From Cognatundibacterium squillarum (lineage in GTDB: Bacteria > Pseudomonadota > Gammaproteobacteria > Burkholderiales > Burkholderiaceae_D): a stretch of 64,000 nucleotides of DNA. Every line of letters begins with the position of its first letter. Positions within the stretch are counted from its first letter, which is position 1. The notes beneath the pieces are model-generated. The model ran no database searches, was not told the DNA's origin, and saw only the letters and a list, made by a program, of their open reading frames with translations. This document shows positions 1-7,832 of the stretch, one piece after another. The stretch covers positions 1-64,000 of the forward strand of contig NZ_BMYU01000005.1 in NCBI RefSeq assembly GCF_014652435.1, written 5' to 3'. The position numbers and the translations under genes are program-made.

Positions 1-2
1 AT

Positions 3-1151
3 AGTCCGGTATATGTGCGTGCTGCCAGTGCAAGTGGCAGCGGTGCGACTGTAACTGTAGGGGCTGGGCGTTTCTCTGGCGCGGTGCAGCTGTTCAAGGA
101 TGGTGTAGATGGAGTGAACGGTCTGAACTCAGTGACAGTGAGTATTTATCAGCGCTCAGACAGCGCAACGCCGCCAGCGCTGCCCAGCCAGCAAGTGACA
201 TACACGTTTGCGACAGCAGAAGTATCCGGCCTTGACCGTGGTTGGTCGGCAACGATTCCTGCTGCGGGTGGCAAGTATCTGTATGTGTCGCAGAGTGTTG
301 CAATCAGTAAGGATGCGAGCGACACCATCCTGCCAAGCGAATGGAGCGCTGTAGTGCTGCACGCGAAAAACGGTGATAACGGACAGCCGGGACAAAGCGG
401 CGGCAACGGTGTGACTGCTGTTTATGCGCGCTGTTACTGCTGGGCGTTAAACGGGCCGCCGACAATTATCGGTACAGCAACGATGACGTTTTTGACCGGC
501 GCAATCTCTTCGATTCCGAATGGCTGGTTCGCATCGAGACCTGCGCCTCCGTCTAAGGGTGTAACTTTGTATGAGGCATCGGTCTTGGTGGTCGATGCAA
601 CAGGTGCAGCGACTAAGGATTTTGACTGGAGTATTGCCGCGATTAATGCGGTCGGATACATCGGTCTTGATGGTTCGGCTGGTCAAGATGGGGCAGTCGG
701 TGCGCAGGGGGCGTCGGCGGTAACGGCGTATGTGTTGATTGATGGCAGCACGTTAAATGGGTCGCCTGCGTTTTATTCGGTAGATGGCAATGCCTTGCCG
801 CCGCAGGGAGTGTGGGGTGAGGCGAGGCCGTGGCAAACGACGCCGCCTGTTCCGGTTGCCGGGCAATCTGTGATGCAGTCAAACGGGATTTACAACCCGG
901 CGACTAATAGGACGATCTGGAGTCTGCCGATACTTGCGCATTTTCGTGCTGCGTCGCTGTCAGCAATTTCAGCCAATTTCGGGAAGATGACAAGCGGTGA
1001 AATTCAGATTGGCGGTGACAGGTTTGTGGTTACTGAAGCGGGTGAGGTTCAGATTAAATCGACGCTCGCAAACGGCACATTTATTTTGAACAGTCGGGGG
1101 ATTTTTCTAATTGCAAGTAACGGTGTAACGGCTTTTGAAGCGAGTTTGTAA
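3..1151 (+). CDS. Phage tail-tip / host-specificity protein (J-like), C-terminal part
   Basis: The frame is open through the left edge (the apparent GTG start at 15 follows in-frame Ser-Pro-Val-Tyr codons), so this is the 3' part of a larger gene. The visible 380 or so residues hold two collagen-like Gly-X-Y stretches (around residues 120-130 and 218-232) separating beta-rich repeats, and end in a segment with the pattern SGEIQIGGDRF. This is how C-terminal regions of lambda J-type tail-tip proteins look, which bind the host receptor. Position before other tail genes and a tail fibre agrees. The family call is by resemblance and context only; the catalytic or conserved N-terminal domain is outside the window. 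Confidence 0.7.
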   Translation, partial: SPVYVRAASASGSGATVTVGAGRFSGAVQLFKDGVDGVNGLNSVTVSIYQRSDSATPPALPSQQVTYTFATAEVSGLDRGWSATIPAAGGKYLYVSQSVAISKDASDTILPSEWSAVVLHAKNGDNGQPGQSGGNGVTAVYARCYCWALNGPPTIIGTATMTFLTGAISSIPNGWFASRPAPPSKGVTLYEASVLVVDATGAATKDFDWSIAAINAVGYIGLDGSAGQDGAVGAQGASAVTAYVLIDGSTLNGSPAFYSVDGNALPPQGVWGEARPWQTTPPVPVAGQSVMQSNGIYNPATNRTIWSLPILAHFRAASLSAISANFGKMTSGEIQIGGDRFVVTEAGEVQIKSTLANGTFILNSRGIFLIASNGVTAFEASL

Positions 1152-1153
1152 AT

Positions 1154-1453
1154 ATGCAGGTTGTTATTCGTGATATAACTACGGGTAGAACGTTACTTGA
1201 TTCAAATTCACGGCTAGGCCGATTTCTCGGAAAGTTGGAAATAACAGGGTCAAGCGGTAACGGTCAGGTAGAAATAAATTCACTAGCGAACGGAAACCCG
1301 TTCGCTTTTTTTTTCAGTGATGGAACCGGGTCGATCATGGTGATGTGTGATGTGACTGTATCTGGAACCACGATTAAATGGGAGTTTAAAGGCAATGGTG
1401 CGAACACGGGTACGAACAATCCTTCTGGCTACATTATGTACGGCGTTTTTTAG
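1154..1453 (+). CDS. Small phage tail-region protein, function unknown
   Basis: This 99-residue protein starts 2 nt after the stop of the tail-tip gene. It has no signal peptide or membrane segment and looks like a small beta-rich protein (short alternating hydrophobic and polar stretches, many Gly, Ser, Thr). Similar short proteins that begin with a pattern like MQV.(I/V)RD follow J-like genes in other phages, but I do not recognise a named family. Its last 59 nt are shared with the start of the next gene in another frame. A structural or assembly role in the tail tip is inferred from position. Confidence 0.6.
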   Translation: MQVVIRDITTGRTLLDSNSRLGRFLGKLEITGSSGNGQVEINSLANGNPFAFFFSDGTGSIMVMCDVTVSGTTIKWEFKGNGANTGTNNPSGYIMYGVF

Positions 1454-2234
1454 CGCCTGTGGCGGTGGTTCCGGTGGTGATCAACAGACTGCGCAGCAGG
1501 TGCAGCCGGAGGTGCAAATTGATAATTCGTTGTTAGAAACGGTGAAAAATATGCCGCTGAATTTTGCGATCAGAAACGGAAATAATGGTGTTATTCAGAT
1601 CGGAATTGACTTCTTTAATCTGCAGATGGTGAATAAAGGCTTGCTGCAAATTCCGGCTAGTTCTTCTGATATGTCTTTTGTTGATGTCACAGTATCTGCT
1701 GAAAGTCCGATTATCTGTATCCGCCCTACGCAGCGTTATGTCGCGCTGGTGAAGGTGCAAAAAACAGGGAATCAGTACACCTATACTTTCGGCAGCTGGA
1801 GCCAGTCAGGGGTGGCAGCAGAGGCTGTGCAGTGGTATCTGTTCGACAGAGTGCCAGTCAATGCGCAGAAAGGGGTCGTGATGGTGCGCAATCCGAATAC
1901 TGGCGAACTGGTGTTTAACTCAAATTTCCCGGTGATGCGAGTTGCAGCAATTGCGCCGCTGCCAAGTGCCGCATTAACGCAGCAGGCAGCTTCGATTGAT
2001 GCTGGCGTAGGTGGCACTTATGCAGTCTGTATCAGTCAGGGGCGCATCGAGCATACGTCGCAAAGCAAGGGCGTCGGGTTGGGTTTTGATGGGCAGCTGT
2101 GGGTGGAGGGGGTCAAGATGTCCGGAAATGGCGCTGTGACGTCTGCGCTGCTTCGGCAGAGAGACAGTGCAGGGGTGCGGTTTGCTTCTGGTACTGGTGG
2201 GCAAATGATGCTGATCGACGTCGCGGGACTGTGA
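1395..2234 (+). CDS. Prophage-encoded putative lipoprotein
   Basis: 279 residues. The ATG at 1395 has an AAAGG sequence 3 nt upstream and lies inside the previous gene. The N-terminus is a textbook lipoprotein signal: basic RTRVRT, a hydrophobic ILLATLCTAFF stretch and a lipobox FSAC (Cys22), then a Gly/Ser linker. The mature part has about 250 residues without membrane segments. The stop TGA (2232-2234) overlaps the next ATG. Alternative: translation might start internally at 1551 (MPLNFAIRNG), giving a cytoplasmic tail protein, but no good Shine-Dalgarno is seen there. Prophage lipoproteins can block receptors against further infection; that role here is only inferred. Confidence 0.6.
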   Translation: MVRTRVRTILLATLCTAFFSACGGGSGGDQQTAQQVQPEVQIDNSLLETVKNMPLNFAIRNGNNGVIQIGIDFFNLQMVNKGLLQIPASSSDMSFVDVTVSAESPIICIRPTQRYVALVKVQKTGNQYTYTFGSWSQSGVAAEAVQWYLFDRVPVNAQKGVVMVRNPNTGELVFNSNFPVMRVAAIAPLPSAALTQQAASIDAGVGGTYAVCISQGRIEHTSQSKGVGLGFDGQLWVEGVKMSGNGAVTSALLRQRDSAGVRFASGTGGQMMLIDVAGL

Positions 2235-3058
2235 TGCCGAATCTGCGTATATCTTCATATAACGCAGCAGACGCCGCTGTGATCGCTGCATCGGCTTCTG
2301 CCGGTGCAATGTTGCCAGCGGCTTTGCAGACGTCTGCAAAAAGCGATGTATGGCGCTGCCCGTCTGTTGCAGGTTCGCTGACGCTAACGTGGCAGAGTGG
2401 CGTCTGGTTGGCGTGTGTCGCTGCCGCATTTTCCAATTTATCTTCCGGTGCGCTGATGCGTGCGCGGGTGTACGCAAATACAGCTGATGCCGTGCCGGTG
2501 CTGGATACGGGGTCGCAGCTTGCTTGCCCGCCGTTGCCGATTGAAAAAACAGACTTCGGGCGGGACCCGCTGGCAGATTATGCGTATGCGGACGGGGAGG
2601 CTGTTGGCGTGCTGTGGTTTGAGCCGACATTTGGCCGCAAGCTTGTCATTGATTTTTATGATGCCTACGGTGACGGGTTTATTGATATTGGCAGATTGTG
2701 GGCGGGCGACTACTGGGAGTCAGAAAGCAATTTTGATCGCGGCAGCACGATACGCATTGCGGATACTAGTAAGAGTTATCGCACAGATGGCGGTGATTCT
2801 CAGACTAGTGTCGGCGTGCGTTATCGCAAGCTGTCACTGTCTTTGTCTTTGATGGGTATGCGCGACCGGGACAAGGTCTGGAAAATACTGCAGAAAAACG
2901 GAACGTCGCAGCCGATGCTGATCAGTTGTTATCCGGGGGCAGCAGATACGATGTATGAGCAGATGTGTACGATGATCTGCAAATTAACAAACGAGGCGAA
3001 CATCAGTTCGCCTTTTTTTTCGCGGTTTAATGTGCCGCTTGAATTTGAAGAGGTGTAA
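2234..3058 (+). CDS. Phage tail-associated structural protein, unnamed family
   Basis: 274 residues starting at the ATG that overlaps the stop of the lipoprotein gene (TGATG), which implies coupled translation; an upstream in-frame start at 2099 would run back through the lipoprotein gene and is rejected. The protein is soluble, rich in aromatic and small residues (for example DAYGDGFIDIGRLWAGDYWES near residues 140-160), and resembles conserved proteins of unknown function between tail-tip and fibre genes of betaproteobacterial phages. It ends 2 nt before the tail fibre gene. A role in attaching or assembling the fibre is inference. Confidence 0.6.
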   Translation: MPNLRISSYNAADAAVIAASASAGAMLPAALQTSAKSDVWRCPSVAGSLTLTWQSGVWLACVAAAFSNLSSGALMRARVYANTADAVPVLDTGSQLACPPLPIEKTDFGRDPLADYAYADGEAVGVLWFEPTFGRKLVIDFYDAYGDGFIDIGRLWAGDYWESESNFDRGSTIRIADTSKSYRTDGGDSQTSVGVRYRKLSLSLSLMGMRDRDKVWKILQKNGTSQPMLISCYPGAADTMYEQMCTMICKLTNEANISSPFFSRFNVPLEFEEV

Positions 3059-3060
3059 GC

Positions 3061-4665
3061 ATGGCAGATGATTACTTTAAGCGCGGGCAGGCTGATGTAT
3101 TAGATCGGTTGAATTCTATTAAGACGTTGTTGCAAACATCTGGAAGTGCGGTAAATCCGATATTTCAAAGCTTTGGTGGGGCATGGCGTGTTCCAGACAT
3201 GCGTTATGTGGGCGCAAGAGCGCCGAATCAATATGCGCAAGAATCGGTTTCTCTTGAGTTTAACTCGCCGGGAAATTTGGGAAGCCCGCCGTTGGCTGGT
3301 GGTGCTGGGTTCGGCTACACGATGACTTTTGCGGGCTGGGCGCCGGATGGTAGCGGCGGGTTCCCAGTGCAGCTTAATTTCGGGGATGGTATGTCATACC
3401 GACGCGGAGCATCAGCTAGTGCGTGGAGTGGCTGGAAACGTGTGTCGAGTTATGACGATGGGGTAGCCCCGTTTCAAGGTGCAATCACATCAAAAAATGG
3501 ATATCTTAATAATGCTGTTGGGGGCGATCAACTTATTCAGACATCGTCAAATGGTGGGGCTAATGCTGTGGGGTTGTGGGCAGCCGGAGGTGGATCAACA
3601 ACGCTATATTCTACGGGAACTCTCGGCATCGTAACCAATGTTCAGGTCGTGCCAGCGGCGTTAGGGCAGGTGCCATCAGGTGGTTCATATGCTGCTACAT
3701 TTAACAGTTCTGTATCACAATTTTATTCAAGATTAACGGTAAATAATCTTATCTCTGCAAACGGTCAAAGTGAATTGTTACGTTTAGTAGATGACCAAGC
3801 TTGTATTTCATTTTTCCGCCCCGGCGAAGCCATTCGAACTGCTTATATTCAGAGCGTCGCGGGTGGGTCACTGAATATTGTGCCGGAGGCTAATAGCTTT
3901 ATGCGCTTGGGTAGTAATGGCAGTTTCGCTGCAGAAATTGATCTGAGTGGAAATTTTCGTCCGGTAGTTGATGGTGTTAAATATAACGGCGTGGCTGCAC
4001 TGCGCTGGGCTGCAATGTACTCTGTAACAGGCGCTATTCAAACATCTGATGAAAGAAAGAAAACGCCAGTATCAGCGCTGACGCCAGCAATGCGGGCAGC
4101 AGCGCGGGAAATGCTTCCGCTTCTCGGTACGTATCAATGGCTTGATTCTGTTAAGGAAAAAGGTGCGGACAAGGCGCGGCTGCATGTTGGTTTTACAGTT
4201 CAGCAAGCGATTGCAATTCTTGAAAAGCACGGCATTGATCCTTTCAGCATGGCGTTTATTTGTCACGACAAATGGGATGCTGAGTATGAAAATCGTCGTG
4301 TCAATGCCGGTGAAAAAGTCATAAAGCTGCGAATTGTGCAAAAGCAAAAAACACGCACAGTAAAGCAGCCGCAGGATATGGTCGAATTGATTAACGGAAA
4401 GCCGGTACTGGTACGCAAAATCGTCGAAGTTGCAGAACTGGTATTTGAAGAAATGCCAGTGCTGCATGAAGATGGATCGCAGGTCATGCTCGATGAGAAT
4501 ACGCCAATGCTGCATCGGGTCCCGGTGATGGAAACTGTGCAAGAGCCGTATGAGGCCGAAGCAGAGCCAAAGTATGAAAAAGTTCTGGTGCGTGAAGCCG
4601 GTGACTGCTTCGCATTCCGTTACGACCAGCTGACGCTGTTTATGTTGTCAGCGCTGGCTGAGTAA
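3061..4665 (+). CDS. Tail fibre protein with C-terminal S74 intramolecular chaperone
   Basis: 534 residues. The N-terminal 140 residues contain a knob-like region with the pattern WAPDGSGG..VQLNFG and W.GW.RV, the middle is a glycine/serine-rich fibre shaft, and from about residue 330 comes a peptidase S74 (endosialidase-type) chaperone domain: TSDERKK holds the Ser-Asp pair that in this family drives self-cleavage after trimer folding. After this the C-terminus has an acidic, repetitive insertion (VELINGKPV, EEMPVLHEDG) before ending in a typical RYDQLTLFMLSAL helix. The released chaperone would be about 200 residues. It likely forms the receptor-binding fibre. Two terminators follow directly. 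Confidence 0.85.
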   Translation: MADDYFKRGQADVLDRLNSIKTLLQTSGSAVNPIFQSFGGAWRVPDMRYVGARAPNQYAQESVSLEFNSPGNLGSPPLAGGAGFGYTMTFAGWAPDGSGGFPVQLNFGDGMSYRRGASASAWSGWKRVSSYDDGVAPFQGAITSKNGYLNNAVGGDQLIQTSSNGGANAVGLWAAGGGSTTLYSTGTLGIVTNVQVVPAALGQVPSGGSYAATFNSSVSQFYSRLTVNNLISANGQSELLRLVDDQACISFFRPGEAIRTAYIQSVAGGSLNIVPEANSFMRLGSNGSFAAEIDLSGNFRPVVDGVKYNGVAALRWAAMYSVTGAIQTSDERKKTPVSALTPAMRAAAREMLPLLGTYQWLDSVKEKGADKARLHVGFTVQQAIAILEKHGIDPFSMAFICHDKWDAEYENRRVNAGEKVIKLRIVQKQKTRTVKQPQDMVELINGKPVLVRKIVEVAELVFEEMPVLHEDGSQVMLDENTPMLHRVPVMETVQEPYEAEAEPKYEKVLVREAGDCFAFRYDQLTLFMLSALAE

Positions 4666-4692
4666 GCAAAAAGAAGCAAAGAAAAAACAGGG

Positions 4693-4711
4693 CCGCGAAA
4701 GCGGTTTTTTT
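4693..4711 (+). terminator. Rho-independent terminator after tail fibre gene
   Basis: CCGC, loop GAAA, GCGG, then seven T. Short stem, but the loop and T tract are typical. Confidence 0.65.
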
Positions 4712-4713
4712 AT

Positions 4714-4736
4714 GCCCGGATTCGTCCGGGCTTTTT
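4714..4736 (+). terminator. Second terminator in tandem, before lysis genes
   Basis: GCCCGGA, loop TTCG, TCCGGGC, then five T. With the preceding hairpin it separates the tail genes from the lysis cassette, whose first ATG is 18 nt downstream. Confidence 0.7.
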
Positions 4737-4753
4737 ATTTTGGGGAGGCGGTA

Positions 4754-4930
4754 ATGTCGGGCAAAGAACTGGCAGAAGCAGCGGGAAAAGACGCAGTAAA
4801 GCAAGCGCTGAAAGAGTGGCTGGATGAAAAACTGGCCGAATTCGGCTGGTGGAGCCTGAAGATGCTGGCGGCGGGTGCGCTGTTCGCTGGCGCGTATTTT
4901 TACTTGATTGCATCGGGTTGGCACAAATGA
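4754..4930 (+). CDS. Small one-TM phage protein, possible holin
   Basis: 58 residues from the ATG at 4754, which has GGGGAGG 6 nt upstream; an earlier start at 4712 lies in the terminator region and is rejected. The first 30 residues are a charged amphipathic helix, followed by one hydrophobic segment (about residues 36-54, MLAAGALFAGAYFYLIASG). The stop overlaps the lysozyme start (ATGA). A one-TM protein directly before a lysozyme without its own export signal is a candidate holin or lysis helper, but no family is recognised. Confidence 0.55.
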   Translation: MSGKELAEAAGKDAVKQALKEWLDEKLAEFGWWSLKMLAAGALFAGAYFYLIASGWHK

Positions 4931-5337
4931 ATACAACAGAACTGGCAAAGCAGCTGCGCATCGATGAAGGCGTGCGCAGCAGGATGTACAAAGACAGCGT
5001 CGGCAAGTGGACGGTCGGGGTTGGGCGCAATATTGAAGATAACGGCCTGCGTGACAATGAAATCGAACTGATGCTGCAGAACGATATTGCAGACGTCGAA
5101 AAGCAGCTGGATCGCGCGCTGCCGTGGTGGCGCAGTCTCTCGGACGTGCGGCAGCAGGCGCTGGCTAATATGTGTTTTAACTTGGGCATTGCGAAGCTGC
5201 TGACATTCAAAACAACGCTGAGCCATCTGCAGGCTGGCCGATACTCGCAGGCAGCAGATTCTGCGCTGGCCAGCTTGTGGGCGGTTCAGGTTGGCCAGCG
5301 CGCCCAGCGCATCGCAGAACAGATCAGAAAGGGTTAA
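4927..5337 (+). CDS. Phage endolysin, T4-type lysozyme (GH24)
   Basis: 136 residues. Hydrolyses the glycan of peptidoglycan to release phage. The T4 lysozyme catalytic triad is visible with exact spacing: Glu14 (DEG), eight residues, Asp23 (KDSVG), five residues, Thr29 (KWTVGVGRN). A helix with the pattern RQQALANMCFNLG is also typical. There is no signal peptide or signal-anchor helix at the N-terminus, so a holin should be needed to reach the wall; the flanking membrane proteins could supply it. The start overlaps the preceding stop. Confidence 0.9.
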   Translation: MNTTELAKQLRIDEGVRSRMYKDSVGKWTVGVGRNIEDNGLRDNEIELMLQNDIADVEKQLDRALPWWRSLSDVRQQALANMCFNLGIAKLLTFKTTLSHLQAGRYSQAADSALASLWAVQVGQRAQRIAEQIRKG

Positions 5338-5339
5338 TC

Positions 5340-5594
5340 ATGGAAAAGTTATTTGCGCTGATGCGCTTATTTGAAGCGGGGCAGGCAGTTGCTGATCCGG
5401 CGCTGTGGAAATCGCGGCAGGTGACTGCCACAGCGGTTGGCGGCGTCGTGATTGCCGGTGTCGGCGTCGCCCGCGCGTACGGCATCGAATTGCCGATTGA
5501 TGAAACAGCCGCAACAGCCATCGCAGGCGGAATCCTGGCGGTGGTCAATCTGGTGTTGACGGTTGTGACAAGTAAGAAAATCGGGCTGAAGTAA
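5340..5594 (+). CDS. Two-TM phage protein, candidate holin
   Basis: 84 residues from ATG 5340, preceded by AAAGGG and placed 2 nt after the lysozyme stop. Two hydrophobic segments are visible (about 31-48 and 57-79) joined by a short IELPIDETA loop, with a basic tail SKKIGLK. This topology fits class II holins, which form the pore for the lysozyme, and position in the lysis cassette agrees. No Rz/Rz1 spanin pair is seen after it. The precise role is inferred. Confidence 0.55.
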   Translation: MEKLFALMRLFEAGQAVADPALWKSRQVTATAVGGVVIAGVGVARAYGIELPIDETAATAIAGGILAVVNLVLTVVTSKKIGLK

Positions 5595-5610
5595 GTAGCC
5601 TGAAAACAAC

Positions 5611-5634
5611 AAAGCCCCGGAAGGGGCTTTTTTT
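5611..5634 (+). terminator. Terminator after lysis cassette
   Basis: AAAGCCCC, loop GGAA, GGGGCTTT followed by T; ends the lysis transcript. Confidence 0.8.
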
Positions 5635-5646
5635 ATGAGAGAGCGA

Positions 5647-5676
5647 CGCGCCGTGTTGCGCTAACAACGCGGCGCG
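5647..5676. repeat. GC-rich inverted repeat before phage methylase gene
   Basis: Arms of 12 nt (5647-5658 and 5665-5676) with one mismatch and a 6-nt loop. There is no T tract, so it is not a standard terminator. It may be a structural element or protein site in the gap in front of the methylase gene. Confidence 0.45.
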
Positions 5677-5775
5677 CCCTCAGTACACTGATTGGGCAGT
5701 GAACCAAGCAAGGCTCTGCCAGCTCGCGCGAGCGGGCGGAAGTCTAGCATAGATGAATAGAAATGGGTTTACTGT

Positions 5776-6564
5776 ATGGCAATGCCGATTTTTAAATGGT
5801 TAGGTGGAAAACGTCGTCTGGCTGATATTTTATTGCCGCGATTCCCGGCGCACACTTGCTATGTTGAGGTCTTTGCGGGCGGTGCTGCAATGTACTTTAT
5901 GCGGCCACCGGCAGACGTTGAGGTGATCAATGATATTAATGGTGAACTGACAAACCTTTACCGGGTTGTTCAGCATCATCTGGAAGAGTTTGTCCGGCAG
6001 TTTAAGTGGGCGATATCTTCGCGGCAGATGTATGAGTGGATGCAGGAATCGTCGCCAGCTGCGCTGACAGATATTCAGCGTGCGGCAAGATTTTTTTATT
6101 TGCAAAAGCTATCGTTCGGCGGCATGGTTGAAAATCAGCGATGGGGGAGCGCGACCACGACGCCCGCAATAAACTTCCTGCGTATTGAAGAAAACCTGTC
6201 AGCGGCGCATTTGCGCTTATCTGGGGCGCATATTGAAAATATGGACTGGGCGAAGCTGGTAGAGAAGTATGACCGCCCGCATACTTTCTTTTACATGGAC
6301 CCGCCGTACTGGGAAACTGAGGGTTACGGGGTAGATTTTGGCATCGAGCAGTATATAAAAATGGCAGCGATGCTTAAAAAGCTGAAGGGTAAAGCCATTA
6401 TCAGCCTGAATGACCATCCAGATATTCGCCGGATTTTTTCGGATTTCTATATAGAAACCGTGCCGATTAAATACTCAGTCGGTGGCGGGGCAAATACGGT
6501 AGACCGTCAGGAAGTCATTATTTATTCGTGGGATAAACAGGCGGAGCCTGCGGGATTGTTTTAA
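5776..6564 (+). CDS. Prophage DNA adenine methylase (Dam family)
   Basis: 262 residues. Transfers a methyl group from SAM to adenine N6. Family landmarks: KWLGGKRRL near the N-terminus (residues 7-15), the SAM-binding VEVFAGG (about 30-36), and the catalytic DPPY (about 176-179). Together this fits MT-A70-unrelated D12 class (Dam-like) enzymes. No restriction enzyme gene is adjacent, so it is probably an orphan phage methylase that protects phage DNA or affects its regulation. It is transcribed alone, between the lysis terminator and its own terminator, and is the last phage gene before ssrA. Target sequence cannot be read from the protein. Confidence 0.85.
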   Translation: MAMPIFKWLGGKRRLADILLPRFPAHTCYVEVFAGGAAMYFMRPPADVEVINDINGELTNLYRVVQHHLEEFVRQFKWAISSRQMYEWMQESSPAALTDIQRAARFFYLQKLSFGGMVENQRWGSATTTPAINFLRIEENLSAAHLRLSGAHIENMDWAKLVEKYDRPHTFFYMDPPYWETEGYGVDFGIEQYIKMAAMLKKLKGKAIISLNDHPDIRRIFSDFYIETVPIKYSVGGGANTVDRQEVIIYSWDKQAEPAGLF

Positions 6565-6575
6565 CCAGAAAACAA

Positions 6576-6599
6576 AAAAGCCCGGATAACCGGGCTTTT
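6576..6599 (+). terminator. Terminator after phage methylase gene
   Basis: AAAAGCCCGG, loop ATAA, CCGGGCTTTT. Symmetric, so it may work from both sides and insulate ssrA from the prophage. Confidence 0.8.
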
Positions 6600-6604
6600 C
6601 GTGC

Positions 6605-6718
6605 TGTCATTTTGTTGTCATTACGGAGCCTAATCAGCCCCAAATAACCCCAATTTAAGACAACCTTAAAAATCTAAGTTGTTGATTTTTAATGGTATTC
6701 TGGTGGAGTCGGCGGGAA
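6605..6718. other. Candidate prophage attachment region at the ssrA 3' end
   Basis: Between the last phage terminator and the tmRNA CCA end lie two copies of TGTCATT (6605-6611, 6616-6622; 11 bp apart) and two of CCCCAA (6638-6643, 6648-6653; 10 bp apart). Direct repeats one helical turn apart are typical of integrase arm sites. The ssrA 3' end (from 6701) is a well-known phage integration site and remains intact here. The exact core cannot be set without the left junction. Confidence 0.5.
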
Positions 6719-7060
6719 TTGAACCCGCGTCCAGAAGCCCTCTACAGACAGTTCTACATACTTAGTGTTGTCATTTGATTTAACCTGAACGACGCGGACA
6801 CACACGCTGCGGTCAGGCTAGTTACCTAAAGTTTAGTCATTAACCAGGTAACCCGGTAAATGACGATTTCCTATAAATTACCTTACTGCTGTTGCCAGCC
6901 CACCCTAGGAACAAAGTGGTGTAAGGAAAGCCGGATTTAAGCGGCTAATGCGTACGAAGAATCGTTTGCAGTTATATTTTTCAGACTGTATTTGCGAGGT
7001 GATCTGGCCTCGGTATGCCCTGCACTGCTTTGCAACCCCTGTCGAAACCAGGTCGACCCC
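6701..7060 (-). ncRNA. ssrA: Transfer-messenger RNA (tmRNA)
   Basis: 360 nt, one-piece tmRNA that rescues stalled ribosomes. The 5' end reads GGGGTCGACCTGG and the 3' end is a tRNA-Ala-like acceptor and T arm ending in CCA, with the loop sequence TTCAATTCCCG. The tag reading frame (6937-6969) reads GCA AAC GAT ... GCC GCT TAA and gives the tag (A)ANDSSYALAA, with the hydrophobic ALAA end recognised by proteases. It lies between the prophage end and gph, and its 3' end faces the prophage. Confidence 0.95.
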
Positions 7061-7073
7061 AAAGCAATTGCGA

Positions 7074-7103
7074 AGTATAACTGATTTAGCGTATTTGTGT
7101 TAA
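7074..7103 (-). promoter_or_regulatory. Predicted sigma-70 promoter of ssrA
   Basis: On the minus strand, TTAACA (7103-7098), 18 nt, TATACT (7079-7074), with the mature tmRNA 5' end 13 nt further on. The -35 overlaps the stop codon of gph. Confidence 0.55.
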
Positions 7104-7789
7104 TTCTGAGAGACGCGCCCTTGCAAATGTTTTGCGCGTATCAGTTCCAGTAATTCCAGCGGACTATCCACAATTGCATCGGCTTTCCAGTGCTGCGGTT
7201 CAGTCGCTCCGCAATACCCCCAGGCTGCGGCAATGCTGGTCATGCCAGCTGCTTCGGCGGCCTGAATGTCTCGTAAATCATCGCCGATGTACCAGCATTC
7301 TTCCGAGCGCACACCGAGCTGTCTTGCTGCTTCGAGTAACGGTGCCGGATGCGGTTTGGCGTGCGGTGTCGTGTCGCCGCAGACGACGCAGCGGGCTTGT
7401 TCTAAGTCGAGCAAGGGCACCAGCGGGCGGGTAAAGCGCTTTGCTTTATTGGTGACGATGCCCCACGGTAATTTCAGGCTGTCCAGTCCGTGTAACAGTG
7501 CCGGAACGTGCTCGAATAACTTGCTGTGGACAGCAATCGCTGATTCATACTGGTCCAGAAATTCAGTACGCATCGCTTCAAACTCACTGTCTTCCGGCTT
7601 AATTCCGAATCCGGCACCAATCAGTCCGCGTGCGCCGGCAGAGGCAAACGGGCGCAAACTCAGGTAGCTGGCTTCCGGTAAGTCACGGCGGGTGCGCATG
7701 GCATTGACTGCTGCGGCAAGATCAGGGGCGGTATCGGCGAGAGTGCCGTCAAGGTCGAACAGAACTGCTGTAGGTGTACGCATAGACAA
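7100..7789 (-). CDS. gph: Phosphoglycolate phosphatase (HAD family)
   Basis: 229 residues. Dephosphorylates 2-phosphoglycolate from DNA repair or oxygenase activity. HAD motifs in order: DLDGT with nucleophile Asp12 and acid Asp14, a Thr in GIVTNKAKR (about 111-119), a Lys in HAKPHP (about 143-148), and GDDLRD (about 168-173). The cap domain between motifs I and II is the small helical type. It follows ubiG with a 43-nt gap, the arrangement usual in Burkholderiales. Substrate is assigned by family and synteny; HAD phosphatases can be broad. Confidence 0.85.
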   Translation of the reverse strand: MSMRTPTAVLFDLDGTLADTAPDLAAAVNAMRTRRDLPEASYLSLRPFASAGARGLIGAGFGIKPEDSEFEAMRTEFLDQYESAIAVHSKLFEHVPALLHGLDSLKLPWGIVTNKAKRFTRPLVPLLDLEQARCVVCGDTTPHAKPHPAPLLEAARQLGVRSEECWYIGDDLRDIQAAEAAGMTSIAAAWGYCGATEPQHWKADAIVDSPLELLELIRAKHLQGRVSQN

Positions 7790-7832
7790 TCCGCTCCGGT
7801 TTGAAGCCGGAGCATTACAGACAAACGGTTAA

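Noticed and set aside
1154-2234. A frameshifted single gene made of the 99-residue and the lipoprotein frames
   Set aside because: The 99-residue protein ends normally, and the second protein has its own Shine-Dalgarno and a complete signal peptide.
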